A stretch of 26,206 bases of DNA, taken from assembly GCA_042088665.1 (NCBI GenBank), contig JBELMB010000063.1, positions 1 to 26,206 of the forward strand, read 5' to 3'. The DNA comes from JBELMB01 sp042088665 (lineage in GTDB: Bacteria; Pseudomonadota; Alphaproteobacteria; Rhodobacterales; Rhodobacteraceae). Shown in pieces: positions 1 through 7,540 of the stretch (within the stretch, counting starts at the first letter, position 1; each line of letters begins with the position of its first letter). A model generated the notes under the pieces. That model saw only the letters and a list, made by a program, of their open reading frames with translations. It had not been told where the DNA came from and searched no databases. Both the position numbers and the translations under genes were made by a program.

Positions 1-468
1 GCTGTTGGTGGGCCTGATGGCCCGCAACTGGGCTTGATCGACCAACCATATATCGGCGAACGTTTCTGGGGCGGGCTTGGACGCGCGGAATGGCTTGGGC
101 CACAGGGGGGAGCGCCGCTTCGGACGCGTGCCACGCGAGACCTGTCCGAGGCGATTCTCTTCACCACGTTTCCGGAAGTTGGGACGCCAGAGGATCGGGC
201 GCGTTTTGAACGTGTTGCGCGGCGCTGCAAGCTGGTGCGCTACGGGATGGATTGTTATGCCTATGCGCTGCTCGCGGCAAGTCAGATCGATCTGGTGATC
301 GAAGCCGGATTGTATGCCTATGACATACAGGCGCCCATTGCCGTGATCGAGGCCGCTGGCGGAATCGTTACGAATTGGGAAGGGGGCCCCGTGCACGAAG
401 GCGGGCGCGCGCTTGCTGCGGCGAACGCAGACGTGCACGCCGCGGCGCTGGCGCTCTTGCGGGCTTGA
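1..468 (+). CDS. hisN: Histidinol-phosphatase / inositol monophosphatase family protein, 3' part
   Basis: The gene runs in from the left edge, and the frame is open from base 1. About 155 residues of the C-terminal part are present. The family comprises Mg-dependent phosphatases; HisN-type members dephosphorylate histidinol phosphate in histidine synthesis, while others act on inositol phosphates or similar monoesters. Visible marks are IDQPYIGERFWGG, which is typical of the HisN-like branch, then YGMDCYAYALLAASQIDLVIE, and the C-terminal metal-site segment YDIQAPIAVIEAAGGIVTNW, where D is the conserved aspartate of the fold. The N-terminal metal motifs (GDxE, DPxDGT) lie outside the window. 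The call to the family is firm; the HisN assignment rests on the IDQPYIGERFWG segment and is inferred. No other histidine gene is nearby. Confidence 0.85.
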   Translation, partial: AVGGPDGPQLGLIDQPYIGERFWGGLGRAEWLGPQGGAPLRTRATRDLSEAILFTTFPEVGTPEDRARFERVARRCKLVRYGMDCYAYALLAASQIDLVIEAGLYAYDIQAPIAVIEAAGGIVTNWEGGPVHEGGRALAAANADVHAAALALLRA

Positions 469-574
469 GCACCGGTTGGCTGGTTCCGACAATGTCAATT
501 CCCGGAGGATGACGGGCGGACAAGCGCCTGCTAGTCTGACAGAAACTGATGTAACACCCACCGGAGGTTGTGCC

Positions 575-1030
575 GTGACCCGGATGATCAACACCGTGCG
601 CAGCGCATGCGCTTCGATCTGCGCTGCCAGCATAATTGTCTTCGCGCCTTACAGCAGCGAGGCGCAGCCCGTGCGCCAGATGCTGAACGGCTTGCGCGCC
701 GAAGAGGGCTTGGGGCCGGTAACGCCCTCCCCACGACTCGAGGAAGCCGCAAAGGCGCACGCGCTAGATATGTCGCGGCGGGGGTTCTTTGCACATACGG
801 GGTCGAACGGCAGCTCGGTCATGGACCGGGTGCGCGCGGAGGGCTACGGCGCCTGCGCGATCGCCGAGAACATTGCCCAAGGGCAGAGAGATCTGCGTGA
901 AGTTCTGGGGGCCTGGGCGAAGTCTCCGCCGCATCGCAAGAATATGCTCAATGCCAATGTGACGGACTATGGGCTGGTGCGCGCACCGGGGGATATCTGG
1001 GTTCTGGTGTTGGGCAAGGACGGCTGCTGA
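575..1030 (+). CDS. Secreted CAP-domain (SCP/PR-1-like) protein
   Basis: A 151-residue protein of the CAP superfamily (cysteine-rich secretory, antigen 5, PR-1), whose bacterial members are exported and mostly of unknown role. The GTG start at 575 is chosen because CCGGAGG lies at 561-567 at good spacing; an ATG three codons later is the alternative. Residues 1 to about 29 look like a signal peptide with a small-residue hydrophobic core, ending near SSEAQP. CAP motifs follow in order: a helix with LEEAAKAHALDM, then GFFAHTGSNGSS (conserved His), GACAIAENIAQG (conserved Glu), and AWAKSPPHRKNMLN with the second His. The last residue is Cys, with another at GACA, so a disulfide is possible. It stands 106 bases after the phosphatase gene and converges on guanine deaminase. 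Confidence 0.85.
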   Translation: MTRMINTVRSACASICAASIIVFAPYSSEAQPVRQMLNGLRAEEGLGPVTPSPRLEEAAKAHALDMSRRGFFAHTGSNGSSVMDRVRAEGYGACAIAENIAQGQRDLREVLGAWAKSPPHRKNMLNANVTDYGLVRAPGDIWVLVLGKDGC

Positions 1031-1036
1031 GCCGCG

Positions 1037-1056
1037 GCGCGGGGTCAACCCCGCGC
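1037..1056. repeat. GC-rich perfect hairpin between convergent genes
   Basis: GCGCGGGG, loop TCAA, CCCCGCGC: an 8-bp perfect stem with a 4-base loop, seven bases after the CAP-protein stop codon and before the end of the convergent guanine deaminase gene. No T-run follows on either strand, so it is not a classic intrinsic terminator. It may act as a transcript-end stabiliser for both genes or be one copy of a dispersed palindromic repeat. Confidence 0.5.
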
Positions 1057-1097
1057 TACGGTCCGTCGTCTGAGGCGGCAAGGGCTGTGTCACCCGC

Positions 1098-2396
1098 CTA
1101 GGCTTGGGGAGGTTTGGCGGGGCGACCGGCCAGATAGACCTGCACGATGGCGCGGTCGTCTCCCATCATGATCGTGGGAAAAAGGGCCTCCCAGATGTCT
1201 TCGGCGCGATGCGCGCGTTGCGCGATGGCAGGGCTGGAGGCCAGATCGATCACGATAAAATCTGCGTCTTGCCCCGCGCGCAGCGCCCCGATGTGCTGGT
1301 CCAGATGCAATGCGCGCGCGCTGCCCTCCGTCGCGAGCCAGATAAGTTCTGCAGGATGCAGGGCCTTGCCTTTCAATTGTGCGATTTCATAGGCCGCGGC
1401 CATGCTGCGCAACATGGAAAAGGACGAACCACCGCCGGTGTCCGTCGCCAGACCAATGCGCTGGTTTTCGCCAGTGAGGCCAGGCAAGTCGAAAAGCCCT
1501 GAGCCGATGAAGGTGTTGGAGGTGGGGCAATGCACGAGAGCAGCGCCGGTGTGGCGCAGCCGATCGCGTTCCCTGTCAGTCAGGTGAATCGCGTGACCGT
1601 ATAGACCCCGAGGTCCCAACAGCCCGTGCTGCTCATAGGTGTCGAGGTAGTCCCGCGACTGAGGAAAGAGGCCCGCGACCCAAGCCACTTCGTCGGTCTG
1701 TTCGCTCAGGTGGGTTTGCATCAGGCAGTCCGGGTGTTCCGCCCACAGGGCGCCAAGCGCGGACAATTGCCCGGGCGTCGAGGTCGGTGAGAAACGTGGC
1801 GTGATCACGTAGTCCAACCGCCCGCGTCCATGCCACCTCTCGAGTAGGGATTTCGAGTCGTCATAGGCGCTTTGCGCGGTGTCGCGCAGATTGTCGGGCG
1901 CGTTGCGGTCCATGCAGGTCTTGCCCGCCAGAAGCCGCATCCCCCTTGCCTCCGCTGCGGCAAAGATCGCCTCGACCGAGGCGGGATGGATCGTGCAATA
2001 CGTACAAACCGTGGTTGTGCCATGGGACAGGATCAGATCCAGGTACAGTTCCGCGATCTGCCGCGCATAGGCGAGATCGTGGAACCGGCTCTCTTCGGGG
2101 AAGGTATAGGTGTTGAGCCAATCAATCAGCCGCTTGCCCCAACTCGCAATGATCCCGGTCTGCGGATAGTGCGCATGGGCATCCACAAAGCCGGGCAGGA
2201 TCAGGCCGGTGCCGTGATCATGATGCAGGGCATTTGGGTAGGCCTCGATCAGGTCTGCTGCCTGACCGGTTTGAGCAATCATGCCATTTTCGACCAGGAT
2301 CGCGCCGGAACTGACGTGTTTTGCAACTGACAAGCCCTCGATGAACGGATTTCCGTCAAACGGGATCAGTTGTCCAAGATGCAGATGCTGGGTCAT
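1098..2396 (-). CDS. guaD: Guanine deaminase
   Basis: A 432-residue amidohydrolase-superfamily enzyme, full length for guanine deaminase, which converts guanine to xanthine and ammonia in purine salvage and catabolism. The order of motifs fits the family: LPGFVDAHAHYPQ with the first metal histidines H74 and H76; GKTCMDRNAPD around residue 159-168, the GuaD-specific segment; ITPRFSPTST near 198-207; MQTHLSEQ with H229; GHAIHLTDRE with H268; VHCPTSN near 288-294; and ATDTGGGSSFSM with the catalytic aspartate D319. It most likely acts in the cytoplasm with a single zinc or iron. The ATG start gives the usual N-terminal beta-sandwich strand. It is divergent from mgtE, with 118 bases between the two start codons. 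No other purine-catabolism gene is beside it, although purD lies 2.2 kb away. Confidence 0.93.
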   Translation of the reverse strand: MTQHLHLGQLIPFDGNPFIEGLSVAKHVSSGAILVENGMIAQTGQAADLIEAYPNALHHDHGTGLILPGFVDAHAHYPQTGIIASWGKRLIDWLNTYTFPEESRFHDLAYARQIAELYLDLILSHGTTTVCTYCTIHPASVEAIFAAAEARGMRLLAGKTCMDRNAPDNLRDTAQSAYDDSKSLLERWHGRGRLDYVITPRFSPTSTPGQLSALGALWAEHPDCLMQTHLSEQTDEVAWVAGLFPQSRDYLDTYEQHGLLGPRGLYGHAIHLTDRERDRLRHTGAALVHCPTSNTFIGSGLFDLPGLTGENQRIGLATDTGGGSSFSMLRSMAAAYEIAQLKGKALHPAELIWLATEGSARALHLDQHIGALRAGQDADFIVIDLASSPAIAQRAHRAEDIWEALFPTIMMGDDRAIVQVYLAGRPAKPPQA

Positions 2397-2470
2397 GAAA
2401 GGGCTCCGCTACGCGGATTAAAGCCTATGCGGCAGCGCGGCAAAGAACAATCGGCCCTGTCGCTTGGCAG

Positions 2471-2498
2471 TGCCTTGTCCTAGGTTGTTCACAAGGCA
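2471..2498 (+). promoter_or_regulatory. Inverted repeat in the mgtE leader
   Basis: TGCCTTGT at 2471-2478 and its exact reverse complement ACAAGGCA at 2491-2498 flank a 12-base loop. The repeat ends 16 bases before the mgtE ATG, just ahead of the ribosome-binding site. As RNA it would form a stem-loop of the mgtE leader; as DNA it could be an operator. It is much too short for the known magnesium riboswitches (M-box). Function is inferred only from position and symmetry. Confidence 0.45.
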
Positions 2499-2514
2499 AG
2501 ACGAGGGCAATCAC

Positions 2515-3906
2515 ATGGGCCAGCCGAGCACCACAAGCACCCAAGACGCAGAGCACGACGAAAGTTACGCGTTGGACCGCAAAGTGGTCCTCGGGATCCT
2601 TTACGCAGTGGATGTTGCCGACAGGGAGCAGTTGCTTACCCTGATGGCGCCGCTGCATGCCGCGGACATTGCCGACGTTCTGGAGCAGATCAACCCCTTT
2701 GACCGAGGGCGGCTGATCCGTCTCTATGGACAGCAGTTCGAAGGGGAGATCCTCTCGGAACTCGACGAGGCTCTGCGCGAGGAAGTGATTGCGGCGCTGG
2801 CCCCTCACGTCCTCGCAGAAGCCGTGCGCGAGTTGGACAGCGACGATGTTGTCGATCTCATCGAGGATCTCGAAGCCCCGCAGCAGGAGGCCATTCTCGA
2901 AGCATTGCCGGTTGGCGACCGGGCCGCCGTCGAACAGTCGCTTGCCTATCCTGAGTTCTCCGCCGGGCGCATGATGCAGCGCGAGGTCGTGATGGCGCCC
3001 GAGCATTGGACTGTGGGCGAAGCCATTGATTTCCTGCGCGGTTCAGACAATCTGCCGGAGCAGTTTTATCACATTGTCCTTGTCGATCCGAAACAGCGCC
3101 CGCTGGCGAACGTGACGCTGGGGCGGATGATGTCCTCCCGGCGCGACGTTGCGATGCGCGATATCACCGAGGCCACGTTTCACACCATCCCCGTCACCCG
3201 CGACGAAGGCGAGGTCGCCTATGCGTTCAATCAGTACCACCTGATTTCCGCGCCCGTGGTGGATGAAAATGATCGCCTTGTCGGGGTGATCACCATCGAC
3301 GACGCCATGGTGGTGCTGGACGAGGAAAACGAAGAGGACATCCTGCGCCTTGCCGGTGTGGATGGCGAAAGCCGACTCTCGGACAGGGTCATCGATACGA
3401 CAAAGCGCCGGTTTCCGTGGTTGGCCGTCAATCTTTTGACGTCGGTGCTGGCATCGCTTGTGATTGCCCAGTTTGAAGAAGCCATTTCGCAGCTTGTGGC
3501 GCTTGCCGTTCTCATGCCCATCGTGGCCTCCATGGGGGGGAACGCGGGCACACAGTCATTGACCGTCGCCGTGCGCGCCATGGCGACCAAGGACCTCACG
3601 GGCGCGAACCTGTGGCGCGTGATCCGCCGCGAAGGAATCGTAGGCCTGATCAATGGCGTGGCCTTTGCTGTAATTATGGGCATCGTCGGGGTGATCTGGT
3701 TTGGCTCGCCCGCCCTTGGCGCGGTTATCGCTGCGGCAATGGTCATCAATCTCGTGGTGGCAGGGTTGGCGGGCATCATAATTCCGGTGGTCCTGGATCG
3801 GATGAAGGTCGATCCGGCCCTGGCCTCGGGCGCCTTCGTGACCACGGTCACGGATGTTGTCGGTTTTTTTGCCTTTCTTGGCCTCGCCGTTGTGGTTCTG
3901 CTGTGA
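2515..3906 (+). CDS. mgtE: Magnesium transporter MgtE
   Basis: A 463-residue MgtE-type Mg2+ channel/transporter of the inner membrane. The ATG at 2515 is chosen because GACGAGGG lies 6-13 bases upstream; earlier in-frame starts have no support. Residues about 30-145 are the helical MgtE N domain rich in Asp and Glu, about 150-270 a CBS-domain pair (VTRDEGEVAYAFNQYHLISAPVVDENDRLVGVITIDD), and 300-463 five membrane helices. The pore signature MPIVASMGGNAGTQSLTVAV sits at 334-353, and the conserved ion-site aspartate is D447 in FVTTVTDVVGF. In the family the cytoplasmic domains sense Mg2+ and close the pore when it is plentiful. The stop codon overlaps the next gene's start (GTGA), so the two are probably co-translated. 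Confidence 0.95.
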   Translation: MGQPSTTSTQDAEHDESYALDRKVVLGILYAVDVADREQLLTLMAPLHAADIADVLEQINPFDRGRLIRLYGQQFEGEILSELDEALREEVIAALAPHVLAEAVRELDSDDVVDLIEDLEAPQQEAILEALPVGDRAAVEQSLAYPEFSAGRMMQREVVMAPEHWTVGEAIDFLRGSDNLPEQFYHIVLVDPKQRPLANVTLGRMMSSRRDVAMRDITEATFHTIPVTRDEGEVAYAFNQYHLISAPVVDENDRLVGVITIDDAMVVLDEENEEDILRLAGVDGESRLSDRVIDTTKRRFPWLAVNLLTSVLASLVIAQFEEAISQLVALAVLMPIVASMGGNAGTQSLTVAVRAMATKDLTGANLWRVIRREGIVGLINGVAFAVIMGIVGVIWFGSPALGAVIAAAMVINLVVAGLAGIIIPVVLDRMKVDPALASGAFVTTVTDVVGFFAFLGLAVVVLL

Positions 3907-4466
3907 CGCTGGCGGAGGCAAAGAAAAGCGCCCGCAAGTCGGCGTTTGCTGCGCGGAAAAGGGCATTCGATGCACGGATGGGCGACACCTCTGGCCATTT
4001 GCGCAAGATTTTGGGCGCGCACCGGGGGCGACCGCTGGCTGGTTACATGCCCATCCATTCCGAGATCGATCCCTTGCCCGCGATGGAAGAGGCAGCCGCT
4101 TTGGGCCCAGTGGGGGTGCCCGTGATCGAAGGCAAGGGCCAACCGCTCCGTTTTGCAGGCTGGACCCCCGGGTGCGACATGGTCGATGGCCCATTTGGCG
4201 CGCGCGTTCCAGCCGTGTTGGACCTGTTCGAGCCGGAGGTGCTCATTGTCCCACTCGTCGCATTTTCCCGCGATGGCATGCGTCTGGGCTACGGCGGTGG
4301 CTTTTATGACCGGACGCTCGCACTGTTGCGGGCAAAGCGGCCAACGCTTGCGATTGGTTTTGCCTTCTCGGCGCAGGAGCAAGACAGCCTGCCATTGGAG
4401 GCCACCGACCAACCACTGGACCTGATCGTGACCGAGACCGGGGTGATCACGCCACAAGCTGGATGA
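3903..4466 (+). CDS. 5-formyltetrahydrofolate cyclo-ligase
   Basis: A 187-residue enzyme of the MTHFS family, which converts 5-formyltetrahydrofolate to 5,10-methenyltetrahydrofolate using MgATP, returning a storage or by-product folate to one-carbon metabolism. The start is the GTG at 3903, which overlaps the mgtE stop codon by four bases. The N-terminus (LAEAKKSARKSAFAARKRAF) matches the family's basic first helix. YMPIHSEIDPLPAMEEA near 48-64 and RLGYGGGFYDRTLALL at 127-142, the ATP/folate signature, are diagnostic. LPLEATDQPLDLIVTETGVI closes the protein. Length is normal. Coupling to a magnesium transporter is notable because the reaction needs MgATP, but the link could be a coincidence of operon layout. 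Gene symbols for this enzyme vary (fthC, fau, ygfA). Confidence 0.92.
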   Translation: MTLAEAKKSARKSAFAARKRAFDARMGDTSGHLRKILGAHRGRPLAGYMPIHSEIDPLPAMEEAAALGPVGVPVIEGKGQPLRFAGWTPGCDMVDGPFGARVPAVLDLFEPEVLIVPLVAFSRDGMRLGYGGGFYDRTLALLRAKRPTLAIGFAFSAQEQDSLPLEATDQPLDLIVTETGVITPQAG

Positions 4467-4569
4467 GGGCGGGATCTTGCGACGGATACGTGGCATCGGG
4501 CGCCGCCGGAGCCGCGGACCCACGGTTTTGGTTCAATCTCCCTCAAGGATCAGCGAAGCGCCAAAGGAT

Positions 4570-5832
4570 TCAGAGTGCGCGCCACCCAATGTCACGGCGG
4601 CAGAAGCCTTCCGGCCAGTCAACGGCGTCCACCATGGCATAGGCCCTGTCGCGCGCTTCCTGCAAGGTGGCACCGCGCGCCGTTGCGTTCAACACACGGC
4701 CACCGGAGGCCACGAACGCGCCCTGGTCGGCCTTGGTGCCGGCGTGGAACATCATTTGGTAACTGTCTTCAACTATGCTGGTCAGGCCCTTGATTTTCGT
4801 ACCTTTCTCATAGCTGCCCGGATAGCCCTGCGCAGCCAGGACAACTGTGACCGCATGGTCGTCGGCCCAGGTGGCCTGCATCTCTGCCAGCCGTCCCTCG
4901 GCACAGGCATGCATCAGGTCCAGCGCTTGTGCACCAAGGCGCAGCATCAGCACCTGGCATTCCGGGTCGCCAAACCGCACATTGTATTCCACGAGGCTGG
5001 GGTGGCCATCCTTGATCATCAACCCGACGTAGAGCACGCCTTGGTAAGGGATGCCGCGCCGGACCAATTCCGCCATGCAGGGGCGCACGATCTGGTCCAG
5101 CGCTGCCTGTGCAACCGCGTCCGTCAGAACCGGTGCCGGGGAATAGGCGCCCATGCCGCCGGTGTTGGGACCGGTGTCGCCTTCGCCGACGCGCTTGTGG
5201 TCCTGGGCGGTGCCCATCGGAACGCAGGTTTCGCCGTCTACCAGCACAAAGAAAGAGACTTCTTCGCCTTCGAGAAAGGCTTCGATCACCACTTCTGCGC
5301 CCGCTGAGCCGAATTTGCCACCGAACATTTCGTCCACTGCGGCGCAGGCTTCATCATGGGTTTGCGCGATCACCACGCCCTTGCCCGCGGCCAGGCCGTC
5401 TGCCTTGACCACGACGGGGGCAGTCCCGGCACGAATATGGGCCTTTGCTGCATCAGCGTCCGTGAAATGGCCATATGCGGCAGTGGGGGCGTTACAGGCA
5501 TCACAGATTTCCTTGGTAAAGCGCTTTGAGGCCTCCAGTTGAGCCGCGGCAGCCGATGGGCCAAAGACCAACAGGCCCGCGTCGCGCAACCTGTCTGCAA
5601 CACCCGCAGCCAGCGGCGCTTCTGGGCCAACGATGACCATGTCGATGGCATGCTCTTCGCAAAACGTGGCCACCGCCCCGCCATTGATCGCATCAAGACT
5701 GGCGCATTCCGCGATCTGTGCGATGCCAGCGTTGCCCGGTGCCACGATCAGCTTGTCGCACTTCGGGTTTTGCAGTGCCGCCCAGGCCAGCGCGTGTTCG
5801 CGCCCACCGCTGCCGAGTATGAGAATGTTCAT
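4570..5832 (-). CDS. purD: Phosphoribosylamine-glycine ligase (GAR synthetase)
   Basis: A full-length 420-residue ATP-grasp ligase that joins 5-phosphoribosylamine to glycine in the second step of purine synthesis. The N-terminus MNILILGSGGREHALAW is the family hallmark. VIVGPEAPLAAG follows at 67-77, then the ATP-grasp segment VVVKADGLAAGKGVVIA at 140-156, VVIEAFLEGEEVSFFVLVDG at 181-200, GPNTGGMGAYSPAP at 221-234 and EYNVRFGDPECQVLM at 282-296 with the metal-binding Glu and Asn. The ATG start has GGAGCAGG a few bases upstream. It is divergent from xseA across 79 bases, which must hold both promoters. It ends about 100 bases from the convergent cyclo-ligase gene; those bases show no clear terminator. 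Confidence 0.96.
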   Translation of the reverse strand: MNILILGSGGREHALAWAALQNPKCDKLIVAPGNAGIAQIAECASLDAINGGAVATFCEEHAIDMVIVGPEAPLAAGVADRLRDAGLLVFGPSAAAAQLEASKRFTKEICDACNAPTAAYGHFTDADAAKAHIRAGTAPVVVKADGLAAGKGVVIAQTHDEACAAVDEMFGGKFGSAGAEVVIEAFLEGEEVSFFVLVDGETCVPMGTAQDHKRVGEGDTGPNTGGMGAYSPAPVLTDAVAQAALDQIVRPCMAELVRRGIPYQGVLYVGLMIKDGHPSLVEYNVRFGDPECQVLMLRLGAQALDLMHACAEGRLAEMQATWADDHAVTVVLAAQGYPGSYEKGTKIKGLTSIVEDSYQMMFHAGTKADQGAFVASGGRVLNATARGATLQEARDRAYAMVDAVDWPEGFCRRDIGWRAL

Positions 5833-5911
5833 GAGCCTGCTCCAGTCGGTTGGCCTTTGTCGCCCGGCGTTCTAGGCTGCGCCACGCCCAAGAACAAGCG
5901 AGGCCCTGCAG

Positions 5912-7453
5912 ATGGACTTGATCGACGATTCCAGCACCAACACGCCGGAGTTCAGCGTGTCCGAGCTTTCGGGTGCGGTGAAACGCATCATTGAGGGTGA
6001 GTTCGGCTTTGTCCGCGTGCGTGGCGAGGTGGGGCGCGTGTCGCGGCCGCGCTCCGGCCATGTCTATCTCGATCTCAAGGATGATCGCTCCGTGATTTCG
6101 GGCGTGATGTGGAAAGGTGTCGCGGCCCGGCTGCAGACCCAGCCCGAAGAAGGGATGGAGGTCATCGCAACCGGCCGCATGACCACATTCCCGGGCCAGT
6201 CGAAATACCAGATCGTGCTCGAAGACATCCGGCCAGCAGGCATGGGCGCGCTGATGGCCATGCTGGAAAAACGCAAGGCGCAGTTGCAGGCCGAGGGTCT
6301 GTTTGCGGCCGAGCGCAAGCAGCGCTTGCCGTATTTGCCGGATGTGATCGGTGTTGTGACCTCGCCCAGCGGGGCAGTGATCCGGGACATTCTGCACAGG
6401 TTGCGGGACCGGTTTCCACGGCGGGTGCTGATCTGGCCTGTGGCTGTGCAGGGTGCGGGTTGCGCGCCGCAGGTTGCGCGCGCGATCGAAGGCTTCAACC
6501 GTCTGACGCGGGGCGGGGCGCTGCCGCGGCCCGATGTCCTGATCGTCGCGCGCGGGGGCGGCTCGGTCGAGGATCTTTGGGGTTTCAACGAAGAGATCGT
6601 GGCCCGAGCTGCCGCCGCGAGCGAGATCCCCCTGATTTCTGCCGTAGGCCATGAGACCGACACGACATTGATCGACCACGTCGCAGACCAGCGGGCCCCG
6701 ACTCCGACGGCCGCCGCGGAAATGGCAGTGCCTGTGCGCATGGAACTTGCGGCACAGATCAGGGACTCTGGCGCACGATTGACGCGGATCATGAGCCAGA
6801 TGCTGGATCAAAGAGGGCAACGCCTGCGCGACCTGTCGCGGGCGCTGCCGCGCGCCGAAAGCCTGATCGCGGTGCCGCGCCAGCGATTGGACGTCGTGGC
6901 GGACCGGCTGCCCAATGCGCTGCGCAGGCTCGTCGACCGCCAGAAACTGCGGCTGTCCAACACCACGGGCAGCCTGCGCCCCGCCGCGCTGAACCGTATG
7001 GTCGCTGCCGAACAGGCCCGCCTGTCCGACCGCAGCGCCCGACTGTCGCCTGCTCTGGCGCGGCTCGTCAGCGCGCGCAGGGAGGCTCTGGAGGCCCGCG
7101 GTGCCCGGTTGTCGTCGCGGGCGATCCTGCGCGAGGTCGCAAGCGGGCGGGATCGCCTGTCGCGGTTGTCCGACCGTCTCGATCAACTCCAGTCCGCCCG
7201 CATCACGCAGGCGCGCACCCGGTTGGAGGCGCTGGACCGACTGCGCGAAACGCTGGGCTACCGCGAAACGCTGCGACGCGGCTACGCGGTTGTGCATGGC
7301 GACGGCCAGGTGGTCACGTCGCGCGCGCAGGCAGAACAGGTCTCTGGCCTCGAGATCGAGTTTGCGGATGGCCGCATGCGCCTTGGCGGCGGGGCGGCGT
7401 CCAAATCCCGGAAAAGCAAGCCCAAACCATCCGAACAGGGCTCTTTGTTCTGA
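5912..7453 (+). CDS. xseA: Exodeoxyribonuclease VII large subunit
   Basis: A 513-residue large subunit of exonuclease VII, which with several XseB small subunits degrades single-stranded DNA from both ends. Residues about 14-108 form the OB-fold (FSVSELSGAVKRIIEGEFG, GRVSRPRSGHVYLDLKDD). The catalytic domain carries GVVTSPSGAVIRDILHRL at 147-164, VLIVARGGGSVEDLWGFNEE at 209-228 and ISAVGHETDTTLIDHVADQR at 242-261, followed by APTPTAAAE. Residues about 275-450 are a long Arg- and Leu-rich helical region with a recurring RL..R..RL pattern, expected to be the coiled-coil arm that holds XseB; it makes the protein longer than the E. coli one. The C-terminus is basic. xseB is not in this window. 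Confidence 0.96.
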   Translation: MDLIDDSSTNTPEFSVSELSGAVKRIIEGEFGFVRVRGEVGRVSRPRSGHVYLDLKDDRSVISGVMWKGVAARLQTQPEEGMEVIATGRMTTFPGQSKYQIVLEDIRPAGMGALMAMLEKRKAQLQAEGLFAAERKQRLPYLPDVIGVVTSPSGAVIRDILHRLRDRFPRRVLIWPVAVQGAGCAPQVARAIEGFNRLTRGGALPRPDVLIVARGGGSVEDLWGFNEEIVARAAAASEIPLISAVGHETDTTLIDHVADQRAPTPTAAAEMAVPVRMELAAQIRDSGARLTRIMSQMLDQRGQRLRDLSRALPRAESLIAVPRQRLDVVADRLPNALRRLVDRQKLRLSNTTGSLRPAALNRMVAAEQARLSDRSARLSPALARLVSARREALEARGARLSSRAILREVASGRDRLSRLSDRLDQLQSARITQARTRLEALDRLRETLGYRETLRRGYAVVHGDGQVVTSRAQAEQVSGLEIEFADGRMRLGGGAASKSRKSKPKPSEQGSLF

Positions 7454-7540
7454 TGCAGCAGATTTGAGCCGCGCCTTTCCTTTTCTGCGGCGCTCGCATA
7501 AGGTTACAATCATCGCTGCAACGCAGAAGGAGGGGCACGC

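Noticed and set aside
2397..2514. A magnesium riboswitch before mgtE
   Set aside because: The leader is far too short for an M-box; only a simple hairpin is present.
3231..4523. A 430-codon minus-strand frame opposite mgtE and the cyclo-ligase
   Set aside because: It lies antisense to two well-supported genes and its composition is typical of antisense translation.
7454..7540. Terminator after xseA
   Set aside because: The GC-rich segments around a T-rich loop do not pair properly, and no T-run follows a stem.
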